From Chitinimonas prasina (GTDB lineage: Bacteria > Pseudomonadota > Gammaproteobacteria > Burkholderiales > Chitinimonadaceae): a DNA stretch of 64,000 nt. Positions within the stretch are counted from its first letter, which is position 1, and each line of letters opens with the position of its first letter. The DNA is taken from assembly GCF_030160395.1 (NCBI RefSeq), contig NZ_BSOG01000002.1:62001-126000 (forward strand), written 5' to 3'. Made by a program: the position numbers and the translations under genes. The notes below the pieces were generated by a model, which was not told the origin of the DNA, made no database searches, and worked only from the letters and a program-made list of their open reading frames with translations. Of this stretch, positions 53,328 through 62,070 are shown piece after piece.

Positions 53328-54245
53328 ATGACTGCCTCTCACCTAGCCGTTACCCCACAGCAGGATTCATTGTTTGTTGCCACGCCCGATGGGGCGCAGT
53401 TGCACCTGCGCCATATCCACGCTCCGGGGGCTGGGCCTGCTGTGCTGATGGTGCATGGTGCCGTTGCCAATGCCCGTACTTTTTACAGTGATCGTGGCAA
53501 GGGCCTTGGCCCCTGGCTGGCGGCGCGTGGTTACGATGTCTATGTGCTGGATCTGCGTGGCCGTGGCTTGTCCACGCCCAAGATTGGCCACGGTCATGCC
53601 TATGGTCAAACCGAGAGCATCTGTGAAGATATCCCGCTGGCGCTAGAGGAAATCGTGCGCCGGCGCGGTGATTCGGTGGAGATCGCGTTGGTGGCGCACT
53701 CCTGGGGTGGGGTGTTGCTGTCGGCGTTTCTGGCCAGACAGCCAGCCTGGTCTGCCAGGATAAAAGCCAGTGTCTATCTGGGCAGCAAGCGCAGCATACG
53801 GGTGTGGAACTGGCATCGTTGTTATGAAATCGAGTTCTTCTGGAAGCGGGCAGGGCGCTTGCTGGCCTGGTGGCAAGGCTACCTGCCTGCAGCGCGCCTG
53901 GGCATGGGGTCGGACGATGAGACCCGCAAAAGTCTGCGGCAAAGTGCTGAGTGGGTTGCAGCGGGTGTCTGGCGCGATAGCGACGACGGTTTTGACTATG
54001 CGGCTGCCTTAGCCAAAGGCGGATTGCCACCTACCCTTTACCTGATAGGCGGGAATGACCCGGTACGCGGACATGAGCGTGATGTGCGGCGTTTTGCTGC
54101 CGAATCCGGGCCGCATGAACATGCTTTTGGCGTGCTGGCACGCACCGCTGGTATGACCCGTGATTATGGTCATATTGACATGCTGACTCACCCCCAGGCT
54201 GAGCAGGAGGTCTACCCACAGGTGCTGGCTTGGTTGGGAAAATAA
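53328..54245 (+). CDS. alpha/beta hydrolase
   Basis: A 305-aa cytoplasmic hydrolase of the alpha/beta fold. The nucleophile Ser125 lies in AHSWGG, the acid probably Asp in GGNDPVRGHERD and the base His in DYGHIDML. The HGAV segment near 43 forms the oxyanion hole. Similar enzymes hydrolyse esters or lactones; the substrate cannot be told. It stands 56 bp after the FemAB-like gene and may be transcribed with it. Confidence 0.85.
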   Translation: MTASHLAVTPQQDSLFVATPDGAQLHLRHIHAPGAGPAVLMVHGAVANARTFYSDRGKGLGPWLAARGYDVYVLDLRGRGLSTPKIGHGHAYGQTESICEDIPLALEEIVRRRGDSVEIALVAHSWGGVLLSAFLARQPAWSARIKASVYLGSKRSIRVWNWHRCYEIEFFWKRAGRLLAWWQGYLPAARLGMGSDDETRKSLRQSAEWVAAGVWRDSDDGFDYAAALAKGGLPPTLYLIGGNDPVRGHERDVRRFAAESGPHEHAFGVLARTAGMTRDYGHIDMLTHPQAEQEVYPQVLAWLGK

Positions 54246-54369
54246 TGATTTCCTGTTATCCACAGGGCAATCTTGGTTTAGAATGCCTGTGGCATCGCCA
54301 AGGGCGTGTTGTTGAATTCAAGTTTAATCAATGAGTTACGATTAACACTTGAGGTTTTTTCTACTTAGG

Positions 54370-54398
54370 TTGACGCGCTCTGGCTTGAAAATTAACAT
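54370..54398 (+). promoter_or_regulatory. sigma-70 type promoter of the DUF1631 gene
   Basis: TTGACG (54370-54375, 5 of 6) and TAACAT (54393-54398, 4 of 6) separated by 17 bp, in the only AT-rich stretch before the gene. It predicts a leader of about 120 nt that contains the hairpin at 54480-54507. Confidence 0.55.
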
Positions 54399-54479
54399 GC
54401 ACTTATATTCCAATGAAATGCTTATCGCATAAAGCGTGGGTGTTTTGGTGGTTGGCTGAGACAGCATGTGTAAAAATTT

Positions 54480-54507
54480 GGCGGTGCTACCATGGATAGG
54501 CACCGCC
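54480..54507 (+). promoter_or_regulatory. leader hairpin before the DUF1631 gene
   Basis: Perfect 8-bp stem GGCGGTGC/GCACCGCC with a 12-nt loop, 20 bp before the start codon of the next gene. It is followed by GGGGA and the start, so it could mask or present the ribosome site. Confidence 0.5.
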
Positions 54508-54527
54508 CATGCGCATGGGGACAAGCG

Positions 54528-57053
54528 ATGAGTGCGGCCGGATTGTATTTTTCACCCGAAACCAAGCAGGGTACGACCGATGGTCGTCCCGCCGGTGCGA
54601 CGCGCCCGAGCACAATGACACCTAAGCCAGAATCTCTAAGCATGCTGAACTCCTGTCGCGATCTCGCAGCCGATCTGCTGTCGAAGTCGCTGACCACCAT
54701 GCTCGACAAGATCGAGGAGTCGCTGTTCGAGCTGGCCGACAAGGCGCTGGATCGCGATAGCTACAACCTCTACATGGAAGCGCGCGGGCAGGCTCAATCC
54801 AAGCGTTCCGAGATTGAGGCGGAGTTTCGCCGGCGTTTTGTCGAAGGCTTCAATCGCACGCTGACCGGCAAGCAGGAGAACGCCAGCTTCGACAAGGTCG
54901 ACTTCGACAACCTGGAACTCTCGCTGGTTGGTCACGACGACTACGAAGAGGATCTGGCTGCTACCAATATCGCCAGCAAGCTCAAGTCCAAGCTGGGCGA
55001 TGAGCTCAATGCCCTGAATTTCCGCATGGGTCACCTCATGCAGCTGCCCGAGGCCAGCCGCGACGATCACCCCATGAGTCCGCAGGCGGTGGTGGATGCA
55101 TTCCGCAGCGCCTGCATGAAAATCGAATCCGACCTCAATGTACGCCTGCTGGTGCTCAAACAGTTCGAGCAGATGGCGGCCGAGAATGTACCGAATGTCT
55201 ACCAGAACCTGAATCGCTTCCTGGTAGACCGTAATATCCTGCCCGTCCTGCCCAAGGCAGGCTTCCGTCGCCGCGCCGGTGGCGCACCGCGCCGCCCAGC
55301 TACGCAGGTAGAGCAGGGCGGCCACGGCATGGATGCAGGCATGATGCAGGGCGATGCCGGTATGGGCGGCTATGCCTCGCAGATGGGTTTTGGTACGGGT
55401 GGCTTTGCCCCGGCACAGGCTGCGGGCGGCATGGACCTGCCGGCCTACGCGGTTGGCAACGAGCATGAGCTGATTTCCTCGCTGCAGCAGCTGCTTGCCT
55501 TCAATCAGGCCATGCAGGGCTTGCCCCAGGTGGCTGCGCCGGCCATGGGCATGGCTCTGCCGGCAGCTGGTATGCCAGAGCAGCAGATGCTGCCGCCTGC
55601 ACCCATGTTCATGAGCAGTGTGGGCCAGAGCTTTCTGGATGCGTTGAACCTGCTGCAGCAAGGCCGGGTAGATGGCACCCTGGCAGATACCGGTGACCTG
55701 GATGCCCAGGCCCTGACTGCCGGTACGGCCAATGTGCTGCACCAGATCAAGACTACCAGCCTGGCTTCCTCGCTGGGGCATGTCGACGCCATGACCATCG
55801 ATATTGTGGCCATGCTGTTCGACAACCTGTTTGATGACCGCAATATCCCCGCGCCGATGAAGGCGCTGATTGGCCGACTGCAGATACCGGTACTCAAGGT
55901 GGCCATGCTGGACACCAAATTCTTTGCCCGCAAGCAGCATCCTACCCGCAAGCTGCTGGATGCCTTGGCGCAAGCCGCCTTGGGCTGGGAAGAGAGCGAC
56001 GGTCTAGATGACCGGCTGTACAAGAAGTTGTCCGATATCGTCGAGCGCATCGTGCAGGAGTTCGACGAGAACATCTCGCTGTTTGATGAGGCGCTGACCG
56101 AGCTGGAAGGATTTCTGGCCGAGGAAGAAGTGCTGGCAGAATCCAGCGCCGAGGCGGCCACCGCGCAACTGATAGCGGCTGAAAAGGCCGAACTGGCCGG
56201 CAAGCAGGCAGAGGTGGCCATCAGCCAGCTGCTGGCAAGTTCCGCCGACATGCCAGAGCTGCTGCGTAATTTCGCAGACCAGCAATGGCGTGAGGTGCTG
56301 CGCTATGCTGCGCTAAACAACGATACTCAGCCCGAAGCCTGGCCTGATGCCATCAAGGCCATGGAAGACCTGATCTGGAGCATACAGCCGAAGATCGGCG
56401 TCGAAGAGCGTTTGCGCCTCGTGAACCTGCTGCCCAAGCTGCTCAAGCGTCTGGAGCGCGCCACGGAAGAAGCCGGTGTGGACCGTGCCAAGCGTGAGGC
56501 ATTCTTTGCCGAACTGGTGCATTGCCACGCTCATGCCATCAAATCTGGTCTCAAGCAGGCTGAGCCCGTGCCTATGCCTGTGCCAGACGTAGCAGGTGTT
56601 GCCCCTGCGCCAGCACCAGTGTTGGCCCCGCTGGAGATCGCAGCACCGGCGCCTGCAGTTGCCGTCAACCTGAGTGATCTGGCCGATCTGCCCGTACTGG
56701 ATATCGGCCCGGCTGATGGCGGCTTCCAGATTACCGATGCGAACTGGGATAGCGGGCTGGATAAATACCGTGATTACGATGACGTAGTGGCCAACCAGCT
56801 CAAGCGTGGCGCCTGGGTTGAGTTCCGTCAGGATGACGGTAGTCTCAGCCGCGCCAAGCTGGCCTGGGTAAGCCCGCGCAAGAGCCGCTACTTGTTTACC
56901 AACCGCCAGGGCGAGAACGGTCTGGAGTTCACACTGATGGAGTTAATAGCCTTGTTCAAGCGCGGCGATGCCAGCCTGATCGAGAGCGGCCCATCGGTGG
57001 AGCGTGCTGTCAGCGACATGATCGACATGCTGCAGACCCAGCAAGCAGCTTGA
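54528..57053 (+). CDS. DUF1631 protein
   Basis: An 841-aa cytoplasmic protein of the DUF1631 family, common in beta/gamma-proteobacteria and of unknown function. Three parts can be seen: a helical N-terminus (40-240; MLDKIEESLFELADKALDRDS), a Gly/Met-rich linker (~265-320) with little order, and a long helical core with a C-terminal domain (~755-841) containing WVEFRQDDGSLSRAKLAWVSPRKSRYLF (in parts) that looks like the PilZ-like beta barrel at the end of this family. I chose ATG 54528 (GGGGA upstream); ATG 54492 is possible. Confidence 0.8.
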   Translation: MSAAGLYFSPETKQGTTDGRPAGATRPSTMTPKPESLSMLNSCRDLAADLLSKSLTTMLDKIEESLFELADKALDRDSYNLYMEARGQAQSKRSEIEAEFRRRFVEGFNRTLTGKQENASFDKVDFDNLELSLVGHDDYEEDLAATNIASKLKSKLGDELNALNFRMGHLMQLPEASRDDHPMSPQAVVDAFRSACMKIESDLNVRLLVLKQFEQMAAENVPNVYQNLNRFLVDRNILPVLPKAGFRRRAGGAPRRPATQVEQGGHGMDAGMMQGDAGMGGYASQMGFGTGGFAPAQAAGGMDLPAYAVGNEHELISSLQQLLAFNQAMQGLPQVAAPAMGMALPAAGMPEQQMLPPAPMFMSSVGQSFLDALNLLQQGRVDGTLADTGDLDAQALTAGTANVLHQIKTTSLASSLGHVDAMTIDIVAMLFDNLFDDRNIPAPMKALIGRLQIPVLKVAMLDTKFFARKQHPTRKLLDALAQAALGWEESDGLDDRLYKKLSDIVERIVQEFDENISLFDEALTELEGFLAEEEVLAESSAEAATAQLIAAEKAELAGKQAEVAISQLLASSADMPELLRNFADQQWREVLRYAALNNDTQPEAWPDAIKAMEDLIWSIQPKIGVEERLRLVNLLPKLLKRLERATEEAGVDRAKREAFFAELVHCHAHAIKSGLKQAEPVPMPVPDVAGVAPAPAPVLAPLEIAAPAPAVAVNLSDLADLPVLDIGPADGGFQITDANWDSGLDKYRDYDDVVANQLKRGAWVEFRQDDGSLSRAKLAWVSPRKSRYLFTNRQGENGLEFTLMELIALFKRGDASLIESGPSVERAVSDMIDMLQTQQAA

Positions 57054-57074
57054 ACCAGCAGACCCTCCGCCTAC

Positions 57075-57101
57075 TGCCCGCCTTATGGCGGGCATTTTTT
57101 T
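57075..57101 (+). terminator. rho-independent terminator of the DUF1631 gene
   Basis: TGCCCGCC (57075-57082) pairs with GGCGGGCA (57087-57094), loop TTAT, followed by seven T (57095-57101). It lies 21 bp after the stop. Confidence 0.96.
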
Positions 57102-57216
57102 GCGGGTGCTTCCCGAAACCACACTTTCATCGCAGTATGGTCGTGCTCGCTGATTAGCCGTGGCTTGTGGGCGCGTCCTTTGAGCGGGCTTTTACGACCT
57201 GACTGGAGACGGATTC

Positions 57217-58101
57217 ATGTACCAGCCTTTGTATCCTGCCCGGCAGCAGTATCAGCGTCTGCGAGACGTGGACTATCGCTTGCTGCGCTGGGGGCAAGCC
57301 GGTGCGCAGCCTTTGCTATTGCTGCACGGCTGGATGGATAGTGCAGAGACTTTTCAGTTCATGCTGGACGCGGCACCCGCTATCCTGCGCAACTACGATG
57401 TGATTGCACCAGATTGGCGAGGGTTCGGGCTAAGCAGCTGGGCCAGCGAGGGATATTACTTTCCGGACTACCTGGCCGATCTGGATACCTTGCTGGGATG
57501 GCTGGCGCCAACAGGGCCAGTTGCCCTGCTGGGACACAGCATGGGCGGCATTGTGGCAGGGTTGTACGCGGGCATACGGCCAGAGCGGGTAGGCAAGCTG
57601 ATATCGCTGGAAGGATTTGGCCTGCCAGCTACCCAGCCTGAGCAGGCGCCAGCACGTTATCGGCGCTGGCTGAATGAGCAGGCAGCGGGAGCGAGCTGGC
57701 GTAGCCTAGCTGGCATGGAAGAGATGGCTGCGCGCCTGCAGAAGACCCATGCCAAGCTGGATGGCGATCAGGCTGCCTGGCTTGCGGCGGCACTCACGGC
57801 CAGGAGCGATGAGGGTTGGCGCTATCGGGCCGATCCCAGGCATCGCTGGGTCAACCCGGTGCTGTACCGGCTGGAGGAGGCCATGGCCTGCTGGCGCGAG
57901 GTGAGCGCCGACACTTTGTGGTTGGCCGGCGACGAAGCCAAGCTGCTCTCGTGGCTGGGGGAGACACCTGAGCAGTTTGCGCTGCGGCGAGCCTGCATAG
58001 CTCGCCTGCAATACCAGGTGTTGCCAGGCTGTGGCCACAACCTGCATCATGACGCACCGGCACTGGTGGCACAGCGCGTGGCAGATTTCCTGGCTCAGTG
58101 A
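57217..58101 (+). CDS. alpha/beta hydrolase (serine hydrolase-like)
   Basis: A 294-aa cytoplasmic alpha/beta-fold enzyme. The nucleophile Ser108 lies in GHSMGG, the HGWMDS segment forms the oxyanion loop and the base is His in CGHNLHHD. The acid is probably Asp in WLAGDEAKLL. It resembles the SERHL/MhpC group; the substrate is unknown. It is unrelated in detail to the other hydrolase at 53328. Its 3' end overlaps a small gene on the opposite strand by 7 bp. Confidence 0.85.
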   Translation: MYQPLYPARQQYQRLRDVDYRLLRWGQAGAQPLLLLHGWMDSAETFQFMLDAAPAILRNYDVIAPDWRGFGLSSWASEGYYFPDYLADLDTLLGWLAPTGPVALLGHSMGGIVAGLYAGIRPERVGKLISLEGFGLPATQPEQAPARYRRWLNEQAAGASWRSLAGMEEMAARLQKTHAKLDGDQAAWLAAALTARSDEGWRYRADPRHRWVNPVLYRLEEAMACWREVSADTLWLAGDEAKLLSWLGETPEQFALRRACIARLQYQVLPGCGHNLHHDAPALVAQRVADFLAQ

Positions 58102-58289
58102 TACTTGGCCGGGAGATAGACTGGCGAGCCGGGCTGCAACTGATGGTATTGGGGCAAGCTAATGCCAGCATCATGGGTGACTTCGGCATGCCGTTCGGCA
58201 CGTAGGCTGACCGTCGGTGCATCGGTATCGCGGAACAGCGCTTCCAACTGATGCACCAGCGATTGGAACAGGGCGGGAGTGGGTATCAT
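58095..58289 (-). CDS. 64-aa hypothetical protein
   Basis: A short open frame with a strong AAGGAG site 9 nt before ATG 58289-58287. The product is soluble with one amphipathic helix at the start (FQSLVHQLEALFRDTD) and a Tyr/Leu/Pro-rich end (SLPQYHQLQPGSPVYLPAKYH, last 21 residues). I do not recognise it. Its stop overlaps the hydrolase gene's end by 7 bp, tail to tail. Confidence 0.5.
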   Translation of the reverse strand: MIPTPALFQSLVHQLEALFRDTDAPTVSLRAERHAEVTHDAGISLPQYHQLQPGSPVYLPAKYH

Positions 58290-58708
58290 GACAACGCTCC
58301 TTTCAAGCAATGTACGTCTCGTGAACGCAAAGTCATGATGGCGTGTAGTTTGCTGCAGTGCAACAACAAAACGCAAGCTGAGCAATAATCCCATTACGCC
58401 TGAAAGAATCGGAATAAATGCTCTAGGCCTTGGCTTGCAGGGGTTTTGGCTGGGAATTGAAAAGCAGCCGGATCTGGTGGCTGTCTCTGTGCATATTGCG
58501 ATGCAGCATGATGCGCATTGAGATGCTGGCGAGCGCCAGCAAGGCGCCCCCCGCACACCGTGCAACCTGAGCTTCCGTTGCAGCGGTGAGGGCGAATCAA
58601 TCAGGGGAGAGCCTACAGCTTCGGGCTGCTGATGTTTAGCGCCAGGGGGCACCCTGGTGCCCACTCAGGCGTCACCGCCCATCAATGGCTGGGGTTCATG
58701 TCCGGTGC
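58290..58708. other. intergenic region between the small gene and serB
   Basis: About 419 bp with no supported gene. It holds two overlapping hairpins at 58642-58662 (CCAGGG-GGCA-CCCTGG and GGGCAC-CCTG-GTGCCC, mutually exclusive) and, next to them, copy 2 of the 33-bp repeat (58670-58702). A terminator function for serB is possible but there is no T run. Confidence 0.5.
58670..58702. repeat. 33-bp repeat, copy 2 (other copy at 14149-14181)
   Basis: 29 of 33 bases equal to 14149-14181, same orientation. It begins 6 bp beyond the serB stop codon on the downstream side of that minus-strand gene. Confidence 0.6.
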
Positions 58709-59563
58709 TCAGTCGAAATAGGCCAGCATGCCATCCAGTCCGGTATGGTCGAGCGCGTATGCGGCCTGGGCTTTTACGAGGGGCTTGGCGTGGCAGGCGA
58801 TGCCATAGCCCGCCACGGCCAGCATTTTCAGATCATTGGCGCCATCGCCCATGGCCACAACCTGATCGGGTCGCAAGCCCATTTCCTCACGCATCCTGAT
58901 CAGTTCATCAGCCTTGGATTGGGCATCGATGATGTCGCCAACGATACGCCCGGTCAGCTTGCCATCGTCTACTTCCAGCACGTTGGCGATGGTGCGCGTC
59001 AGGTTCAGCCTGGGCTTGAGCTTGTCGGTAAAGAAGGTAAAACCGCCGGATATCAGCAGCGTCTTGCCGCCTGCGGCCTGCACCGCCCGCAACATGGTCT
59101 CTGCACCAGGCATCAACTGCAGGCGCTGCTCGTAAACCGCATCCAGTGCTGTCTGGGGCAGGCCAGCCAGCAGGGCTACACGCTCGGTCAGGCTTTGCCG
59201 AAAATCCAGTTCTCCACGCATGGATCGTTCGGTAATGGCCGCAACCTGGGGCTTGATGCCCTGCATGTCGGCAATCTCGTCTATGCACTCGATGGTGATC
59301 AGGGTCGAATCCATGTCCATGACCACCAGGCCGATATCCGCCAGGCGGGCCGAGGCCGGTATGAAGGCATGGTCGTAACCGGCCTCGGCACAGAAGGCTG
59401 CCACGTTGTCCTTGCTGGCGATGTCGGCGCGAGCGAGTTTGAAAGCCTGATGACCTAGGGCGCCAGGACGGACCGCGCTGATCTGATCGGCGCCAGCCAG
59501 CTGTGCCAGTCGCTTGAGGTTCTGGGTGGCGATTTCCGGGGCTTGGATAATGAGCTTGTGCAT
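58709..59563 (-). CDS. serB: phosphoserine phosphatase
   Basis: A 284-aa cytoplasmic HAD-family phosphatase, last step of serine synthesis. The HAD nucleophile Asp83 and acid/base Asp85 lie in VMDMDST, the Ser/Thr and Lys motifs follow (LLISGGF and the LVKAQA Lys), and GDGANDLKML carries the Mg-binding Asp pair. The N-terminal ~75 residues are a truncated ACT-like part. I chose ATG 59563, 7 bp after the lolD stop, no own ribosome site, so it is probably translated by coupling with lolD. Confidence 0.93.
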   Translation of the reverse strand: MHKLIIQAPEIATQNLKRLAQLAGADQISAVRPGALGHQAFKLARADIASKDNVAAFCAEAGYDHAFIPASARLADIGLVVMDMDSTLITIECIDEIADMQGIKPQVAAITERSMRGELDFRQSLTERVALLAGLPQTALDAVYEQRLQLMPGAETMLRAVQAAGGKTLLISGGFTFFTDKLKPRLNLTRTIANVLEVDDGKLTGRIVGDIIDAQSKADELIRMREEMGLRPDQVVAMGDGANDLKMLAVAGYGIACHAKPLVKAQAAYALDHTGLDGMLAYFD

Positions 59564-59570
59564 GGCAGGG

Positions 59571-60284
59571 TCAGGTGGTCTTGAGCAGGCGTGATCTGTC
59601 GGAGGCGGCATCGGCCCTGGCTAGTTTGCCGTCGTTCAAGGTAAGTACCCGGCCGGTGCGGGCAGCCAATTCCATGTCATGGGTGACGATGACAAGGGCC
59701 GTGCCCAGCCTGTCGTTGAGGCTAAGCATCAATTCATACACGGTGTTGGCCGTGTGCCGGTCGAGATTGCCCGTGGGCTCATCGGCCAGCAGGCATAGCG
59801 GGTCGGTCACCAGGGCGCGTGCGATGGCGGCACGCTGGCGCTCCCCACCCGATAGCTCGCCCGGCTTGTGTTTGAGTCTGTGGCCCAGGCCTACTTGTTC
59901 CAGCATGGTTGCCGCTTTGGCTTCTGCATCCTTGCGTGGCATGCGTCGTATCAGCAGGGGCATGGCGACATTTTCCAGCGCGCTGAACTCGGGTAGCAGG
60001 TGGTGGAACTGGTAGACAAAGCCCAGCAAGCGATTGCGCAAGGCACTGCGTGCCGATTCACCCAGGCTGAACGGGTCTTGCCCATCGACATTGAGCGTGC
60101 CTGTAGAAGGGGTATCCAGCGTGCCTAGCAGATGCAACAAGGTACTCTTGCCCGAGCCGGAGCTCCCTACAATGGCCAGCTTCTCGCCACGCTCTACCTG
60201 CAGATCAATGCCGTTGAGTACGGGCACTTCCAGGTCGGGATAGGTCTTGCCCAGGCCTTGGGCCAGCAATATGGGACTATTCAT
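59571..60284 (-). CDS. lolD: lipoprotein-releasing ABC transporter ATP-binding protein
   Basis: A 237-aa cytoplasmic ATPase that drives release of outer-membrane lipoproteins to LolA. Walker [10 protein letters not shown] is at 40-48, the signature [15 protein letters not shown] and Walker [12 protein letters not shown] follow, with the LolD-type [21 protein letters not shown] (about 88-108). ATG 60284 was chosen; it overlaps the permease gene by 8 bp. The serB gene follows 7 bp later. Confidence 0.95.
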   Translation of the reverse strand: MNSPILLAQGLGKTYPDLEVPVLNGIDLQVERGEKLAIVGSSGSGKSTLLHLLGTLDTPSTGTLNVDGQDPFSLGESARSALRNRLLGFVYQFHHLLPEFSALENVAMPLLIRRMPRKDAEAKAATMLEQVGLGHRLKHKPGELSGGERQRAAIARALVTDPLCLLADEPTGNLDRHTANTVYELMLSLNDRLGTALVIVTHDMELAARTGRVLTLNDGKLARADAASDRSRLLKTT

Positions 60285-61518
60285 AGCGCAAGGCCTCCGC
60301 CGGGTTGATTCGGGCAGCACGCCAGCTGGGGTAGAGCGTTGCCAGGAAGGCCAGTACCAGCGATACCGTACCGACAAACACGACGTCTCCGACCAGCACT
60401 TCGCTGGGGACTGACGAGATCAGATATACCTGCGGCGAGAGTATCTTGAAGTTCAGCAGGCCCTCAAAGAAGCTGACCACAGCGCCAACGTTATAGGCCA
60501 GCAGCGTGCCGCACAATACGCCTACCAGCGTACCGACTATGCCTATGGTGGCACCCTGGATCACGAATATCTTGAGTATGCTGCCAGGCGATGCACCCAG
60601 GGTGCGCAGAATGGCAATGTCGGCCTGTTTGTCTGTGACTGTCATGACCAGGCTGGATACCAGGTTGAAGGCAGCGATACCGACGATCAGCGTCAGTATC
60701 AGCGACATCATGCGTTTCTCGATCTGTACCGCGCGGAAGTAGTTGCTGTTTTCCATGGTCCAGTCGCTGATCCATAGCGACTGGTGGCTGGCTTGCAGGG
60801 TCTCGCGCACCATTGGGGCAGCAAGCGGGTCGGTGATCTTCAGCCGTATGCCGCTGATGTCCTCACCCAGCCGGTAGAGCTTTTGTGCATCAGCCAAGTC
60901 CACCAGGGCCAAACCAGCATCGTATTGGTACATATCGATACGAAATAGGCCGACCACGGTAAAGCTGCGAAAGCGCGGCATCATGCCCGCTGGGGTGATG
61001 TTGCCCTGCGGGATGGCTAGTGTGACCTTGTCACCAAGGCCGACGCCCAAGGCACGAGCCAGTTCCTGGCCCAGCACCACGTTGAACTCGCCCGTCTTGA
61101 GTGCGTCCAGACTGCCACCCACCATGTGGCTGCCCAGGCCGGCGACCTGTTCTTCCAGCTTGGGAACGATACCGCGCACCATGGCGCCCTGAGTGGCACC
61201 CTCGTGCCAGAGCAGGCCCTGGCCTTGCACATAGGGTGCGCTGGCGACGACGTCCGGATGCTGTTTCAGCGTGGCATCGGCTTCCTGCCAGCGCGCCAGT
61301 CTGCCACCTTCACCGCCGGCCTGCACATGGGAGGCCACTTCCAGGATGCGGCCACGGATTTCGCGCTGGAAACCATTCATGACGGACAGCACCGTGATGA
61401 GGGCGATGACCCCCAGGGCGATCCCGCCCATGGAGGCAGCTGAGATAAATGAGATAAAGCCGTTGCGGCGCTTGGCGCGGGTGTAGCGCAGGCCGATCAG
61501 CCATTCAAATGAATTCAC
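60277..61518 (-). CDS. lolC: lipoprotein-releasing ABC transporter permease (LolC/LolE/LolF type)
   Basis: A 413-aa inner-membrane protein with four transmembrane helices: one near 15-45 ([30 protein letters not shown]), a large periplasmic domain (50-265), then three helices in the last 150 residues. These are the LolCE/MacB fold features. GTG 61518 is chosen because the product starts with [19 protein letters not shown], the conserved N-terminus; upstream in-frame codons add residues with no support. Only one permease gene is next to lolD, whereas E. coli has LolC and LolE, so this may be a homodimeric LolF. Confidence 0.9.
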   Translation of the reverse strand: MNSFEWLIGLRYTRAKRRNGFISFISAASMGGIALGVIALITVLSVMNGFQREIRGRILEVASHVQAGGEGGRLARWQEADATLKQHPDVVASAPYVQGQGLLWHEGATQGAMVRGIVPKLEEQVAGLGSHMVGGSLDALKTGEFNVVLGQELARALGVGLGDKVTLAIPQGNITPAGMMPRFRSFTVVGLFRIDMYQYDAGLALVDLADAQKLYRLGEDISGIRLKITDPLAAPMVRETLQASHQSLWISDWTMENSNYFRAVQIEKRMMSLILTLIVGIAAFNLVSSLVMTVTDKQADIAILRTLGASPGSILKIFVIQGATIGIVGTLVGVLCGTLLAYNVGAVVSFFEGLLNFKILSPQVYLISSVPSEVLVGDVVFVGTVSLVLAFLATLYPSWRAARINPAEALRYE

Positions 61519-62070
61519 GCGATACCACGTTTGTAAGGGAGAGTAAGGGGCGAAGTGTGCCACAGCAGGGGCTGCCCGCCCATATCGGAGCCAAGTCGAT
61601 CCCGCTGCAAGCGGGAAGTTCCTGGGAGTGAACCAGAAACCGTCCCAGTGCGTCCTAACTAGGTAGCCAGTTGTGCAGGGGAGGGCTGGCCGGTGCTGAT
61701 TGCCTTAGTTTCGTGCGGCTGGCGGTGGCGGGGTAGAATGCGGCCAGCTTTTGGCGGGTGAGCTTGCCATGTCCGGTTCCCATTGCCGCACCAAACCATG
61801 AGCAGGACGGCGTGCTGCCGGAGCCGGTAAAATCTACTGCCTACGGCTGATCGTGTCTGCGCTACAGCGAGTGGTGCGGTGGGCGGACGGCTTGCCCGCA
61901 CCCCATCATCGGCATCCCGTATGGCTGCCTAGTGGGCGCGAGAACGTGGATTTTTTGAGGTTCCTGAAGGCAACACCGATACGCCCATGGATTATTGCGC
62001 CGCAGTGCCGATATGATGGGATGACATACTGGATGGCCCCCGCGGGGATAACACTGGGTACTGCTGCTAG
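61519..62070. other. intergenic region between lolC and the PilZ-like gene
   Basis: About 552 bp between divergent genes. I found no gene with a credible start. A perfect 7-bp hairpin TCCCGCT-GCA-AGCGGGA lies at 61600-61616. The region should hold the promoters of lolC and the PilZ-like gene, but I could not pick them out. Confidence 0.4.

Noticed and set aside
54636-55973. A 445-codon open frame antisense to the DUF1631 gene
   Set aside because: The sense strand matches a family along its length, and the antisense product is Gln/His-rich with no support.
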